The notes below the pieces were generated by a model that was not told the origin of the DNA, did not search any database, and saw only the letters and a list, made by a program, of their open reading frames with translations. 64,000 bases of DNA from Acinetobacter sp. XS-4. Lineage in GTDB: Bacteria > Pseudomonadota > Gammaproteobacteria > Pseudomonadales > Moraxellaceae. Location: the NCBI RefSeq assembly GCF_023920705.1, contig NZ_CP094657.1:1488001-1552000 (forward strand). Direction: 5' to 3'. Position numbers and translations under genes: made by a program. This document shows positions 53,972 to 63,450 of this stretch, piece by piece. Position 1 is the stretch's first letter. Each line of letters begins with the position of its first letter.

Positions 53972-55297
53972 TCATGTATTTTGTGTAACGGCTGTAGAAT
54001 TTTCTCCAATTACGAGCAACTCATTCCATCTGGTTAGATAGTTTTTTGAACGGTGACATTGTTTCATATGCCAAGATGGACTACTCGAATGATAGCCCAC
54101 TTGTAAATAGTGACTACCGAATCGATTGCGAACTGTACTTAGCGTTTTCATGAGTTGTTGTCTTTGCTGAATTAACTCAAGAGGTTGCCATAAATCATCA
54201 ATGTGATGTTGACGGGCATGCAAACCACAAAATAAAACTCCAATTTTAATGTATCTTTTATTTTCTTTATATAAAACATCAATTTGTTGCATTGCTGCTT
54301 TAGTTAATATGCATAGGTCATCTGTTGCATACATTAAGCCAATCGCTTGAGATGATGCTTTTTTATAAGGTGGTTTGTCTGTTTTCTCATAAAGCATAAC
54401 TTGAATACAAGCACACAGCTGTTCTTGTTTCATTAAACGTCGATGAGCGCGATTGAGATGAAAGATGAGCGCTTGTTTAATAATCTCAATGCTGGATAAA
54501 GCTTGAGCGAAACTTCGTGATGCTAAAATTCGTTTTGTTAATATGGCAGGATCATCAAGTTGGATGCAGGATTGGCCTTTTAGCTCACGAATAGTGCGTG
54601 CCATAACCACAGAGAAAGCTTTTGCGAGATGGTGTTCATTGGCAAAAGTTAAGTCTAAGCATGAATAAATTTCATAGCTTCGTAATTGTTTGACCAATTG
54701 ATAGCCAATTCCCCATACTTCTTTAACGGAAGTTTGTTGCATGAGGTCTTCAAGCAGTAGGGGATCTAAAGTGGTGAAATTACAAATTCTATTGAAGCTT
54801 TTAATTTTTTTAGCATAGTGGTTGGCTAACTTGGCTTGAGTTTTTGAATATCCGATGCCAATACAACAAGGTAAGCTTAACCATTCCTCTAGGGTGTCTA
54901 CCACTTTAGCGCAATAAGAATGAATATCTAGAGATTGAAGATAAGGGGTCAGACGGATAAAGCATTCATCAATAGAATAAGCTTCTAAATCATCAGGTGA
55001 GAAGAATTCACCTAAAACCGAAAAAAAGCGACGAGACATTTCGGCATATAAAGTGTAGTTACTTGAATAGACATGTACGCCTGCTTGGAGAGCATCTTCT
55101 TCAATTTGGTACCATGGAATTGCCATCTTTATACCCAAATTTTTTGCTTCTTCACTGCGTGATACAACACATCCATCATTATTAGAAAGTACGACAACTG
55201 GCACGCCAATAAGTTGGGGGTTAAATAGTCGCTCACAACTGACATAACAGTTATTAATGTCTACAAGCGCGTAAATTTCGCGGTGTGAGATTTCCAT
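53972..55297 (-). CDS. umuC: Y-family DNA polymerase, UmuC-like (no umuD adjacent)
   Basis: A 441-residue UmuC-type translesion polymerase subunit. Palm motif YALVDINNCYVSCERLF with the first catalytic Asp, VVVLSNNDGCVVSRSEEAK, and YSIDECFIRLTP with the second acidic pair. Fingers and little-finger regions are complete. The start is probably 55297 (an ATG at 55312 exists). No umuD lies beside it; Acinetobacter genomes often carry such lone umuC copies. An inverted repeat AGTGTT-N10-AACACT sits 42-63 nt upstream. Confidence 0.9.
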   Translation of the reverse strand: MEISHREIYALVDINNCYVSCERLFNPQLIGVPVVVLSNNDGCVVSRSEEAKNLGIKMAIPWYQIEEDALQAGVHVYSSNYTLYAEMSRRFFSVLGEFFSPDDLEAYSIDECFIRLTPYLQSLDIHSYCAKVVDTLEEWLSLPCCIGIGYSKTQAKLANHYAKKIKSFNRICNFTTLDPLLLEDLMQQTSVKEVWGIGYQLVKQLRSYEIYSCLDLTFANEHHLAKAFSVVMARTIRELKGQSCIQLDDPAILTKRILASRSFAQALSSIEIIKQALIFHLNRAHRRLMKQEQLCACIQVMLYEKTDKPPYKKASSQAIGLMYATDDLCILTKAAMQQIDVLYKENKRYIKIGVLFCGLHARQHHIDDLWQPLELIQQRQQLMKTLSTVRNRFGSHYLQVGYHSSSPSWHMKQCHRSKNYLTRWNELLVIGENSTAVTQNT

Positions 55298-55338
55298 TAT
55301 GATTTGCCCCATTAGAAATATTGGTAAAACTACATATT

Positions 55339-55360
55339 AGTGTTGGCTTTCATTAACACT
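55339..55360. promoter_or_regulatory. Inverted repeat upstream of umuC
   Basis: AGTGTT (55339-55344) and AACACT (55355-55360), with flanking ATT/AAT extending the symmetry imperfectly. A candidate operator for a LexA-like (UmuDAb-type) repressor; not matched to a known consensus. Confidence 0.3.
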
Positions 55361-55508
55361 CTAATGAGGAGTATTGGCTAGAAAGCAGTGTATTTTGAAT
55401 ACGTAACAAAATCAAGTTAACAAAAATTCTGTAAGAAAGCTAGGGGAGTTCCGACAGCCTGCTTTTAGCCAATAAAGAAAAGAAGATAAAGCTTTAATAT
55501 TTTTTAAT

Positions 55509-55539
55509 AAAAAAGGAGATCGCGTTGATCTCCTTTTTT
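55509..55539. terminator. Strong bidirectional terminator
   Basis: A 13-bp perfect stem, AAAAAAGGAGATC with GATCTCCTTTTTT, just beyond the receptor gene stop. Confidence 0.93.
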
Positions 55540-55564
55540 GTGACATATTTTATGTCGGTTTTGA

Positions 55565-57802
55565 TTACCACTTATGACTATAAGTCACTTTAAGTGTTGC
55601 ACCATTTGCGACTAAGTGGCTGGTGTTATCACTCGTTCTTAATAATTGACTATAGAGAGGATAGTACTTGCGGTTAAACATATTCTCTAAACCAATCGTT
55701 ACAGTGTCTTTTTTGTTAAGTGCAAAGCTACTAATTAAATCTGCTGTTGTATATGATTTTACATCGTAGCGGCCAAAACCATTTACACCATTTAAGCGGT
55801 AATCTTCTGAGCCGAAGTAAGTTGCTTGTAGGCGGTTGGTCCAAGTTTCTGTTGGGCTATAAGAAACGTAAGCTGTGAGTTTTAATGGTGGAATACGGAA
55901 ACCTGTCATGTCTTGTTCAGAACCGTTTTGAGGTTTTTCACGACCTTTCATCCACGTAACACTACCGCCAGTTCCCCAAACATTTGCATCGTCAAGATAA
56001 TCAAGAGTTGCTTCTACACCAGTTACTTTCTCTTTGGTTCTAGCCAGTACTAAACCATTGTTAAAAGATTGCACAGCACCAAGGTCAGAAGTTGAGTGGA
56101 ATACAGCTAAGCTTGATGAGAAGTTATTGAAGTTTCCTTTCCAGCCGAGTTCATAGTTATCAACTTTTACTGGCTCTAAGAATGATGACCCAAGGTTAAA
56201 ACCTTCACCAGCATTACGGATAATCAAACCGACATCAGGTAACTGGAAACCTTGGTTAAACGATGCGTAAATCGAGTTTTGATCATTTGGAGAGAAAGTC
56301 ACATTAGCATTGTATAACCATGCATCAGCTTTCACTTTTCCGCCCGGAACAGTGTAAGGGTTAGTTTTGCCTAATTGTGATAATGGAACAAAGCTATCAA
56401 TTTGAGCATAACTGTCTTCATAGCGTGTCCCAGCTTCTGCTGACCATTGATCATTAAAGCGGTGTTTTAACTGTACAAAGCCACCAACACTTTGTGTGGT
56501 GAGTTCGGGTAAATAAATGAGCTTGCCAGTTTTTACAAATTCTAGACCACCTGATTGATCATAAATTTGTGGGTCAAAAATATCTAAAGGCATTTCGCTT
56601 TTTTCACGGCTGAAGTCGCCACCCCAAACCAATGAGGTATCGCCTAAAAACTCAAGCGGTGTGGTCACAGTTAAGCGGCTACCGAGTACGTTATTTTCTT
56701 GATAAATCTGGTCAACTTGTTTGCCGCGGTTCGCATTTCCACGGGCATCAAATGGTGAAAAACGGGTAAAGAAGTCGCGGTAATAAATTTGAGCATCAAC
56801 CTTATTACCTAATAAGTCTTTATTGGTATAGGTTAAATTGTATATCTGGTTTTCATTTTTATTTTGGTCTTTGAGCTTTAAACCTTTAATGGCTTTCGCT
56901 GGTACAGTTCCTGCAGGAGCTTTTTTAACACTTGGGTCAGATGCATAATCTGAGTCTTGCTCGGCATTATAGTAGTTTGCAGCAAATTGTAGATATTGAT
57001 TGTCATCAATATGGTAACCCAGTTTACCGCCTACGCTGTAACCATCAGAATCATAAAGGTCGCCCTGACTTGGTTCGGGTGCAACACGGTCACCACTTGC
57101 ATCGTATGGGCTACCAATACGTTGATAACCAAAGTCGAATGCATAATCAAAGGCATTAAAGCTGCCTGTGAAATATTGATGAATATCTCCACCCAAAGCA
57201 TCAGAACGGAAATTCGTTAAAGGCGTTTGTAGTCCAATGACGGTTTTTGCAGTAGGTTCACCACCCGCAGCTTTTGTGGTAATTGAAATAATACCCCCCG
57301 CAGCGCCACCGCCATAAATTGCGTTACTGCCGCGAATCACTTCAATGTTCGCAATACTTTCAGGGTCAATTGCTGAAAGTCCACGTGATGTATCGCGTGT
57401 AAGGTTCATCGGCACGCCATCGACCAAGATGAGGGCATTACGACCACGTAAGGTTTGACCATAATCGGTAATGGTTCGGCTTGAGTCCGAAAGTCCCGGT
57501 ACAGCTTTTGCTAAAACAGTTGCAATACTTCCAGATGAACCATTTCTTAAAAGTTCAATTTGTTTTTCATCTAACTTGGTGACTTGCTTAGCAGAGGTAG
57601 AGAGTTCATCTGCACGTGAAGCAGTGATTGTAATTGTAGGGAGTGCTTCAGGTTTCTTTTCTGTGTCTGTGGCTTCAGTAGGTGAAGCAGCAAATGCCGA
57701 GTTTGAAAGAATAATGGCCCCACCAAGTGAAAGAAGTGGAATGATATTTTTAACTTCAGACTTCCTCGTAAAAAGCTTATTACTTTTTATCTTATTTCCC
57801 AT
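55565..57802 (-). CDS. TonB-dependent siderophore receptor
   Basis: A 745-residue outer-membrane receptor: signal peptide residues 1-38 (ends SAFA), TonB-box-like PTITITA near residue 55, plug domain about 60-175 (TLRGRNALILVDGVPMN, then ANIEVIRGSNAIYGGGAAGGIISITT), and a 22-strand barrel ending with the terminal aromatic VTYSHKW. It lies just downstream of the NIS siderophore genes and has its own Fur-overlapped promoter, so it most likely imports the siderophore made by them. In A. baumannii a similar role is filled by bfnH for baumannoferrin, but identity to it is not shown. Confidence 0.92.
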   Translation of the reverse strand: MGNKIKSNKLFTRKSEVKNIIPLLSLGGAIILSNSAFAASPTEATDTEKKPEALPTITITASRADELSTSAKQVTKLDEKQIELLRNGSSGSIATVLAKAVPGLSDSSRTITDYGQTLRGRNALILVDGVPMNLTRDTSRGLSAIDPESIANIEVIRGSNAIYGGGAAGGIISITTKAAGGEPTAKTVIGLQTPLTNFRSDALGGDIHQYFTGSFNAFDYAFDFGYQRIGSPYDASGDRVAPEPSQGDLYDSDGYSVGGKLGYHIDDNQYLQFAANYYNAEQDSDYASDPSVKKAPAGTVPAKAIKGLKLKDQNKNENQIYNLTYTNKDLLGNKVDAQIYYRDFFTRFSPFDARGNANRGKQVDQIYQENNVLGSRLTVTTPLEFLGDTSLVWGGDFSREKSEMPLDIFDPQIYDQSGGLEFVKTGKLIYLPELTTQSVGGFVQLKHRFNDQWSAEAGTRYEDSYAQIDSFVPLSQLGKTNPYTVPGGKVKADAWLYNANVTFSPNDQNSIYASFNQGFQLPDVGLIIRNAGEGFNLGSSFLEPVKVDNYELGWKGNFNNFSSSLAVFHSTSDLGAVQSFNNGLVLARTKEKVTGVEATLDYLDDANVWGTGGSVTWMKGREKPQNGSEQDMTGFRIPPLKLTAYVSYSPTETWTNRLQATYFGSEDYRLNGVNGFGRYDVKSYTTADLISSFALNKKDTVTIGLENMFNRKYYPLYSQLLRTSDNTSHLVANGATLKVTYSHKW

Positions 57803-57836
57803 TTTCTCGCCCTGAGAGTGATTTTAAATTGACCGA

Positions 57837-57866
57837 ATTATAAATGAGAATCATTGTAATTAACAA
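57837..57866 (-). promoter_or_regulatory. Fur box overlapping the receptor promoter
   Basis: On the minus strand a -35-like TTGTTA (57866-57861) and -10 TATAAT (57842-57837) are 18 nt apart. The core AATGAGAATCATT (57843-57855) matches 12 of 13 bases of the Fur consensus centre AATGATAATCATT and fills the spacer. The site is about 40 nt from the receptor ATG. Confidence 0.7.
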
Positions 57867-57914
57867 TACTATTAATTTCTGAAAAATAATATATTTAAAA
57901 TTTATTCAATGAAT

Positions 57915-57940
57915 TAGGGGAATAGGTATTTATTCCCCTA
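57915..57940 (-). terminator. Hairpin after the SbnG-like gene
   Basis: TAGGGGAATA pairs with TATTCCCCTA (10 bp) between the SbnG-like stop and the receptor promoter. The T tail is modest, so readthrough is possible. Confidence 0.55.
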
Positions 57941-57954
57941 AGATTGAACGGTAA

Positions 57955-58725
57955 TCAGATTTCTTTAAAAGCATTTAGGTGATTTTGATGGGCACGGCGA
58001 ATAATGCTTCGATCATCACCGAGTACAAAAAGCTGAACAGACTGTTGTTTCCAGGCAGTAATATCTTCAGGTTGTCGGGGAATAGCACAGAACTGCTTTT
58101 GGCTATTTTTAGTCTTTACATACATCTCTTGGACTTTTTCTTTCACCTTTGGATGGCTGGTTTGCCATGGCATTCCCATAGATTGGGAAAGGTCGGCAGC
58201 ACCTTCAAGAATAATATCAATCCCGTCAACTTTTAAAATTTCATCAAGTTGTTCTAGTCCTGCTAAGCTTTCAATCATAGCAATGACAACTGTCTCGTTT
58301 GCCGCTTGTTCAACAAAACTAGCTAAATCATCCATGCCATATCGATTTAACCTTGTTGAATTCAGTCCTCTTTGACCAAGCGGCATATAATGACAATAGT
58401 TCACAGCCTCTTGTGCCTGATTAGCATTTTCAATACGCGGAAACACAATACCCGTTACCCCTGCATCGAGCAGAGGTAGAACTAGGTGGTTAGCGTTTAA
58501 CGGTACTCTCACAAAGACATCGAGGCTCATGGCTCTAGCGGCTAAAATCATGGTCTCGACTTGAGACGTACTAAATAAAGTATGCTCCAAGTCGATAATA
58601 ATAAAGTCGTAGCCCGCAAGTGCCATTTGTTCAACATTAATTGGAGAAGCTACGGAACAAAATATTCCGTAGAGCGTCTCACTATTTGCTATTCGTTTCT
58701 TAAAAGAAATCGAATGCTTATTCAT
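57955..58725 (-). CDS. SbnG-like HpcH/HpaI-family protein, putative citrate synthase for siderophore
   Basis: A 256-residue class II pyruvate-aldolase-fold protein. Family metal and substrate residues are visible: IIIDLEHTLFS (His48), VFVRVPLN (Arg73), AMIESLAGL (Glu152) and EGAADLSQSMG (Asp178). SbnG in the staphyloferrin B cluster is a citrate synthase evolved from this family; here the gene directly follows NIS synthetases in the same order, so the same job is inferred. The ATG at 58725 has AAGGA 8 nt upstream and overlaps the preceding stop by 8 nt. An ordinary aldolase cannot be excluded. Confidence 0.75.
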   Translation of the reverse strand: MNKHSISFKKRIANSETLYGIFCSVASPINVEQMALAGYDFIIIDLEHTLFSTSQVETMILAARAMSLDVFVRVPLNANHLVLPLLDAGVTGIVFPRIENANQAQEAVNYCHYMPLGQRGLNSTRLNRYGMDDLASFVEQAANETVVIAMIESLAGLEQLDEILKVDGIDIILEGAADLSQSMGMPWQTSHPKVKEKVQEMYVKTKNSQKQFCAIPRQPEDITAWKQQSVQLFVLGDDRSIIRRAHQNHLNAFKEI

Positions 58726-61700
58726 ATTCAATTTCCTTAATGAGGCTGAGCGGGTTCGGTGTAGTTTGTACTCTTAAGCGAATTTCTGGAAGGAAACGGC
58801 GGCTTGCGAGCTGTTCAATATCAATGGTGTCATCTGTAAAGTTAAACAATTCATATCGCTCGGCAAACTCTGGGTGAGCTTCTTTGTGTTGATTGATGAT
58901 GCTTCTTAACATGGTCCAGAATTTGATTTCATCGAAGTCATAATGTTCATTTAAGAAAATTGCTAACTCGGCCAAATTTACAAACCAAAGTGCATCTTGC
59001 GTGAAGTCTCTTAACTCATTTGGAGAGTGGGTTTCTAAGAAAGAGTTCGGATTAATTTTGGCATGCTCTTTTGGTGCATCTTGCAAGTTAGGTAAAAGAT
59101 TTGGCTCGCGTAAAAGATGACGACTAAAACGAATTCCATCGTGGAAATCTTTCAAGGCCGCTTTAACGGGTAAGCCATTTTTATGAATCAGAACCATGTT
59201 TTGTGCATGTGACTCTAAAGCGAGGCCGTGGCACCATAAAATATGCATGATAGGTAAATAAGCATTGGTGAGTAACTTTTCTAACCAGAACTCAATACCG
59301 TACTCTTGAATCCACTCATCAATGAGAGGTTTTTGGTCAGTATCGAGTTGCATTAAGCCCGTTACTGGAGTGGCCGATTCGCCATCTTTTAAGTAGCTGT
59401 AAATACTTTCGCGCCAAATGCAGGCAAGTGCGCCGTATTGAACAGGCAAAGCAATCTGCTGGTTAACCGAAAGACCGCCAATCTCTCTTAAAATAACAGG
59501 CTTGCGCTGTTTTTCTAAAATATGGTCTTGTTCAACAATGTTATAAAGCCAGTCGCTCATTTTTGCCGCATTTTGAACGGTGTGTGGTGCTAATACACGA
59601 GAGGTCGAGGTATTGACTAAGTTCATTGCCAACTTGAGAGAAAGTGCCGAGATATCGCTAATATTTGATAAGGTTCGAATCGACTGCTGTGGTAAATAAG
59701 TCGGACCTTCAATATCTAACGGGATGATCAGTTGGTTGCTGATTGCATCTTGATAATATAATTCAATAATTTTATCCCACTGCCATGGGTGAATTGGAGT
59801 GAGGATATAATCTTTAAAATCTACATTTTGCTCTTTTAATTGATCATTAATGGCTTGTAGATCTTTTTCTGAAAAATGCTGTTTATAAAGCTGTTCTAAG
59901 TTAATCGTTTCACTTAAAACCAGTTTGCATAAACTATTGTGAGTTGCCACCCATTGAACCGTAAAACCTTCAGAAAGCTCAGGGGCATATTTTTGATTTT
60001 CTTTTAAATCGAAGCCAATACGAGATTTAAAACTCGGATGATATAAATGTGCGTTGGTAATCCGTGCTTCTTGTTCTAAGTAAGGCAAATTTCTTAAAGG
60101 TTGAGCAGGCGCTTGGCTCAAAGTCTGCGCATGTTTAACGTAAGTTAAATTGAGCTCATCATTAAAGTTTTGCCATTTAACTGGGTCTGCTTCAATAATA
60201 TTTTTTAGATCGGCAAGTAGTGTTTTTAAGTTAGGGTGAGTTTCCGCGTCTAATGTAATATCAGAACGGACTAAGCTCGAAGGATTTAACTTAATTCGTT
60301 TAAAACTAAAATGTTGTTTAGCCGCGCAGGTATAAAAAACGGTATCGGAAATATAGAATTTGATCTGACCTTTAGAAAATTCGTATTTAAATGTATTTTC
60401 AAAAATGAGTGCTTCTAATAATTGACCCATCACGCGATTTTCCGCGAGGGTTTTATAATTGGTTTGTTGAGTTGGTTGAAGAGGGCAAAGTGCTTCTGCG
60501 CCGCGATATTTATAAATAGGGTTTTCAACTTCAATCCAGATTGGATTGCCACCACTGTGGTAGAGCGTATTTAACATATTTGCCTTGATTGGTAATGTGA
60601 GTGAATTAATTAATAAATCGCAGTACTGCTGGCCTTTGGCAGTAAAGTTTTCTTGTGTGAGTGTAAGGCGGGTGGCTTGCCAAAGTTCAGATTCTTCAAT
60701 TGCCGTAACTCGTGCAATTGCACTAATGAGATGAGCAATGTGATTGATCACGAGGTAATATTTTAAAAACGTCCATGCATCTTTTTGAGAGAACCAAACA
60801 GTACTATCTTCAGAAATAGATGAGTCATCTTCTATCATTTCTGGAACTATGCTAATGCCTTCCATATCTCGAAGAATAAGGCGATGTGGATAGCCATTTT
60901 TGAACTCCATTAAACTGTTTTGCATGTGTGCTTCTACGCTAATGCCTTTGTTTGCAAACAATTCAATTAATGGAATGAGTGAAACTTTAACGTACTGCTT
61001 CCACCAAAAAGTAATGAAGTCTTTGGCATCGTTCGATTGTAGATTTTGGTTAGGCGCTGCTTGTTGAATAAAACTGAAGAGAGGAATCTCATGGTTTTCG
61101 TTTTCTTCAACTAAGCCGCCCAGCATTCTGGTATTTTCTAATACATCAGGAGTTAGCCCAGCTCTATAAATAATGCCAAATGAACTTTCAAGCTCAGGAA
61201 TTTTGACTGTTTTTGCCTCTAATTCTGGCAGAATCACAAGGTCAGGATATTGCTCATTAATCTTGTGATTGATAATGATTTTGCTCGCATCAATGGCACG
61301 TTCCATTTCATCCATTGGATTATTACGAATGAAACTGGTAATTCGCACATCAATAGAGAGTTTTAAGAAAAGGTTCGATTGAGGTAACCATACCGTGCGA
61401 ACGGATGAGGTTGGCCATACCGTTTGACCTAATGCACCTAGATAGATCACATCTTGGCTGTCTAAATGTTTCTTTAAAGATGGATGTTGAAGTAAGAAAT
61501 TAGCTTGCCAAGGGTGGGTTGGCATGAGCTCATAGTTTATGAAGTTCTCTTGCAAATGCTCTTTTGCCGTTTCTAAAACTTCATTTTCAATATGGTGAGA
61601 AGGTTCGGTCTCGCTGACCAGCTTTTCGATTAAAGAAGAATGAACCGCGAAGTAGTGGAGTTGGAAACTTGCGCCTAGCTCAGGGCTATACTTTTTCATG

Positions 61701-62245
61701 TCTTCTTTAGAAAAACCTAAATTGGCTTTAGAGGTCACATGAAAAGGGTGTCCATATAACATCCCTTGTTCGGTTGCCTGAAAACCACTCAATGCTTTAG
61801 ATCCTGTTTGAGAGGGTCTATTTTCTAAAAAGAATTTTGTATTCTCGATACTATTGGCAATATCGGAATACAGATTCTTATTCTGGTTTTTGTCTTTAAA
61901 TAGACTATTCAACTCATCTGTAATGAACTTCACTAATTTTTTAGGGTCTGTTAGTGAGTCAAACGTATTATCGGTTAAATTTTGCAGGACAAAACCACGC
62001 TGATATCTGTGATAACCAGTGGTGGATAAGTGTTGAACTGCGCCATAAATAACCATGTTAGATGCATTAAATGTATAAGCAAAATACAGGGTGTCTGGGC
62101 GCTCCGCATATAGTGTGAATAAAGGAGAGTCTTGAGCGGGGATAATGTGCTCTTCAAGATTCACTTTGAGTTCACGAAAGAAAGTATTCAGGTACTGTTC
62201 GAAAAGTTTATAAGACCATGCATCTGTTGTAATAATTGAGTTCAT
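58718..62245 (-). CDS. Double-module NIS siderophore synthetase (fused IucA/IucC pair)
   Basis: A 1175-residue protein containing two complete IucA/IucC modules. Module 1 (about 1-595): GHPFHVTSKANLGFS at 165-179, MPTHPWQ near 241, SVRTVWL near 281, catalytic EAHMQNS near 438. Module 2 (about 600-1175): HLYHPSFKSRIGF at 733-745, TPIHPWQW near 816, SIRTLSN near 855, ESHAQNM near 1011, ending in the FhuF-like tail. Each would adenylate a carboxylate and couple it to an amine or alcohol. NIS synthetases are normally single-module, about 600 residues. ATGA overlap with the upstream exporter gene. Confidence 0.9.
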   Translation of the reverse strand: MNSIITTDAWSYKLFEQYLNTFFRELKVNLEEHIIPAQDSPLFTLYAERPDTLYFAYTFNASNMVIYGAVQHLSTTGYHRYQRGFVLQNLTDNTFDSLTDPKKLVKFITDELNSLFKDKNQNKNLYSDIANSIENTKFFLENRPSQTGSKALSGFQATEQGMLYGHPFHVTSKANLGFSKEDMKKYSPELGASFQLHYFAVHSSLIEKLVSETEPSHHIENEVLETAKEHLQENFINYELMPTHPWQANFLLQHPSLKKHLDSQDVIYLGALGQTVWPTSSVRTVWLPQSNLFLKLSIDVRITSFIRNNPMDEMERAIDASKIIINHKINEQYPDLVILPELEAKTVKIPELESSFGIIYRAGLTPDVLENTRMLGGLVEENENHEIPLFSFIQQAAPNQNLQSNDAKDFITFWWKQYVKVSLIPLIELFANKGISVEAHMQNSLMEFKNGYPHRLILRDMEGISIVPEMIEDDSSISEDSTVWFSQKDAWTFLKYYLVINHIAHLISAIARVTAIEESELWQATRLTLTQENFTAKGQQYCDLLINSLTLPIKANMLNTLYHSGGNPIWIEVENPIYKYRGAEALCPLQPTQQTNYKTLAENRVMGQLLEALIFENTFKYEFSKGQIKFYISDTVFYTCAAKQHFSFKRIKLNPSSLVRSDITLDAETHPNLKTLLADLKNIIEADPVKWQNFNDELNLTYVKHAQTLSQAPAQPLRNLPYLEQEARITNAHLYHPSFKSRIGFDLKENQKYAPELSEGFTVQWVATHNSLCKLVLSETINLEQLYKQHFSEKDLQAINDQLKEQNVDFKDYILTPIHPWQWDKIIELYYQDAISNQLIIPLDIEGPTYLPQQSIRTLSNISDISALSLKLAMNLVNTSTSRVLAPHTVQNAAKMSDWLYNIVEQDHILEKQRKPVILREIGGLSVNQQIALPVQYGALACIWRESIYSYLKDGESATPVTGLMQLDTDQKPLIDEWIQEYGIEFWLEKLLTNAYLPIMHILWCHGLALESHAQNMVLIHKNGLPVKAALKDFHDGIRFSRHLLREPNLLPNLQDAPKEHAKINPNSFLETHSPNELRDFTQDALWFVNLAELAIFLNEHYDFDEIKFWTMLRSIINQHKEAHPEFAERYELFNFTDDTIDIEQLASRRFLPEIRLRVQTTPNPLSLIKEIEYE

Positions 62246-63447
62246 TCTTGTGCCTCTTCTAAAATTGTATCCATTAAGAATCTGTTCAAAATCACCACTA
62301 ATCCCGCACCGATAAAAAATAGTGAGGTGCAGATTAATGCGGCAGTAATATTGAAAAATGAGTAAGTGAGCGTGATGGTGATTGGGCCAATAAGTTGTCC
62401 TAAGACAAAGGCACTGTTAGAAATGCCAATCACTTTTCCTTGGCTTTGAGTGCCAGCTTTTAGAGAAATTGTGTGTAAGATCGAAGGAATAAGGGCTGCA
62501 AAGCAAAAACCTTGTATGAGTCTTAATACAAGAATCAGCCAGAGGTTAGATACCCATATCAATGCGAAAATCGTGATACCGCAAATTAAAGATGCATAAA
62601 CGAAGTTATTAAAAGAATCTCCTTTATCATCATTTCGCTTCCCCCAATAGGTTGCCGCAATAAAAGCGGCTCCCCATGAAAGCGCATGAATTGTTCCGGT
62701 TAAGCTTGCAGTAGATAATGATGAATGAATGCTTTGGCTTATTTCACTAATGTATAAAACGAAGCAAGACACTAAACCAAAGCCGCCAGCTTGAACCAAA
62801 ATGCCAGCGCTTAACCATGAAAAAATCGTTTTATCAAAGAAAGCTGGAAGCTTAGAGTTTTCTTTGGTTTTTGAAACTTTGTTTTTAACGGGATTGGTTA
62901 ATACAATTGACGCAATCACAATGAGTGTTATCACAACAAATGCTGTCGCGTTGAGTAATACTTCAACCCGCCATTGATCCATAAATATCCCGCCGAGCAC
63001 GGGACCACATAAACAAGCTAGTGCAACACTACTTTGCAGTTGCCCAAAAGCAGCACCTCGTTGTTGTTCATTGGAAAGATATGAAACATAAGCATTTAAA
63101 ATGACTGAAAGACCGCAAAAACCGAGTAAAATTCGCGCAAAAATAAATAGGTATAAATGCTGGGCACTGGCCATAAGCAGTATTGAAATACAGAAACCAG
63201 CCAGTGACAGTAACAAGGCTTTTTTATGGCCGAATGTGTCGGATAGGTGACCCACAATCGGTGCAGTAAATAAACTACCAATGGCGGGAGCTGCGAGTGC
63301 CAAACCTGCCCAGATAGTAGGAGCACTCATATGCGCCGTCAGTTTTTCCATATAAAGCGGCATGATCGGAATAAGCACCATGAGCCCAAAAGTGGAAAAA
63401 AACTGACAGAGCAAAATAATGAAATGATCTAGGCGAGATGAGCGCAT
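62242..63447 (-). CDS. MFS exporter, putative siderophore efflux (SbnD-like)
   Basis: A 401-residue 12-helix MFS protein. Motif A is GHLSDTFGHKKALLLSLAG; ARILLGFCGLSVILNAYVSYL follows. It sits between two NIS synthetase genes (start 3 nt from the upstream stop, stop overlapping the next ATG by 4 nt), the position of SbnD, so it most likely secretes the finished siderophore across the inner membrane. Confidence 0.88.
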   Translation of the reverse strand: MRSSRLDHFIILLCQFFSTFGLMVLIPIMPLYMEKLTAHMSAPTIWAGLALAAPAIGSLFTAPIVGHLSDTFGHKKALLLSLAGFCISILLMASAQHLYLFIFARILLGFCGLSVILNAYVSYLSNEQQRGAAFGQLQSSVALACLCGPVLGGIFMDQWRVEVLLNATAFVVITLIVIASIVLTNPVKNKVSKTKENSKLPAFFDKTIFSWLSAGILVQAGGFGLVSCFVLYISEISQSIHSSLSTASLTGTIHALSWGAAFIAATYWGKRNDDKGDSFNNFVYASLICGITIFALIWVSNLWLILVLRLIQGFCFAALIPSILHTISLKAGTQSQGKVIGISNSAFVLGQLIGPITITLTYSFFNITAALICTSLFFIGAGLVVILNRFLMDTILEEAQE

Positions 63448-63450
63448 GAT

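Noticed and set aside
53737..54009. 90-residue minus-strand frame between aroQ and umuC
   Set aside because: Overlaps the umuC 3' end, low-quality composition, no ribosome site; the region more likely holds the aroQ promoter.
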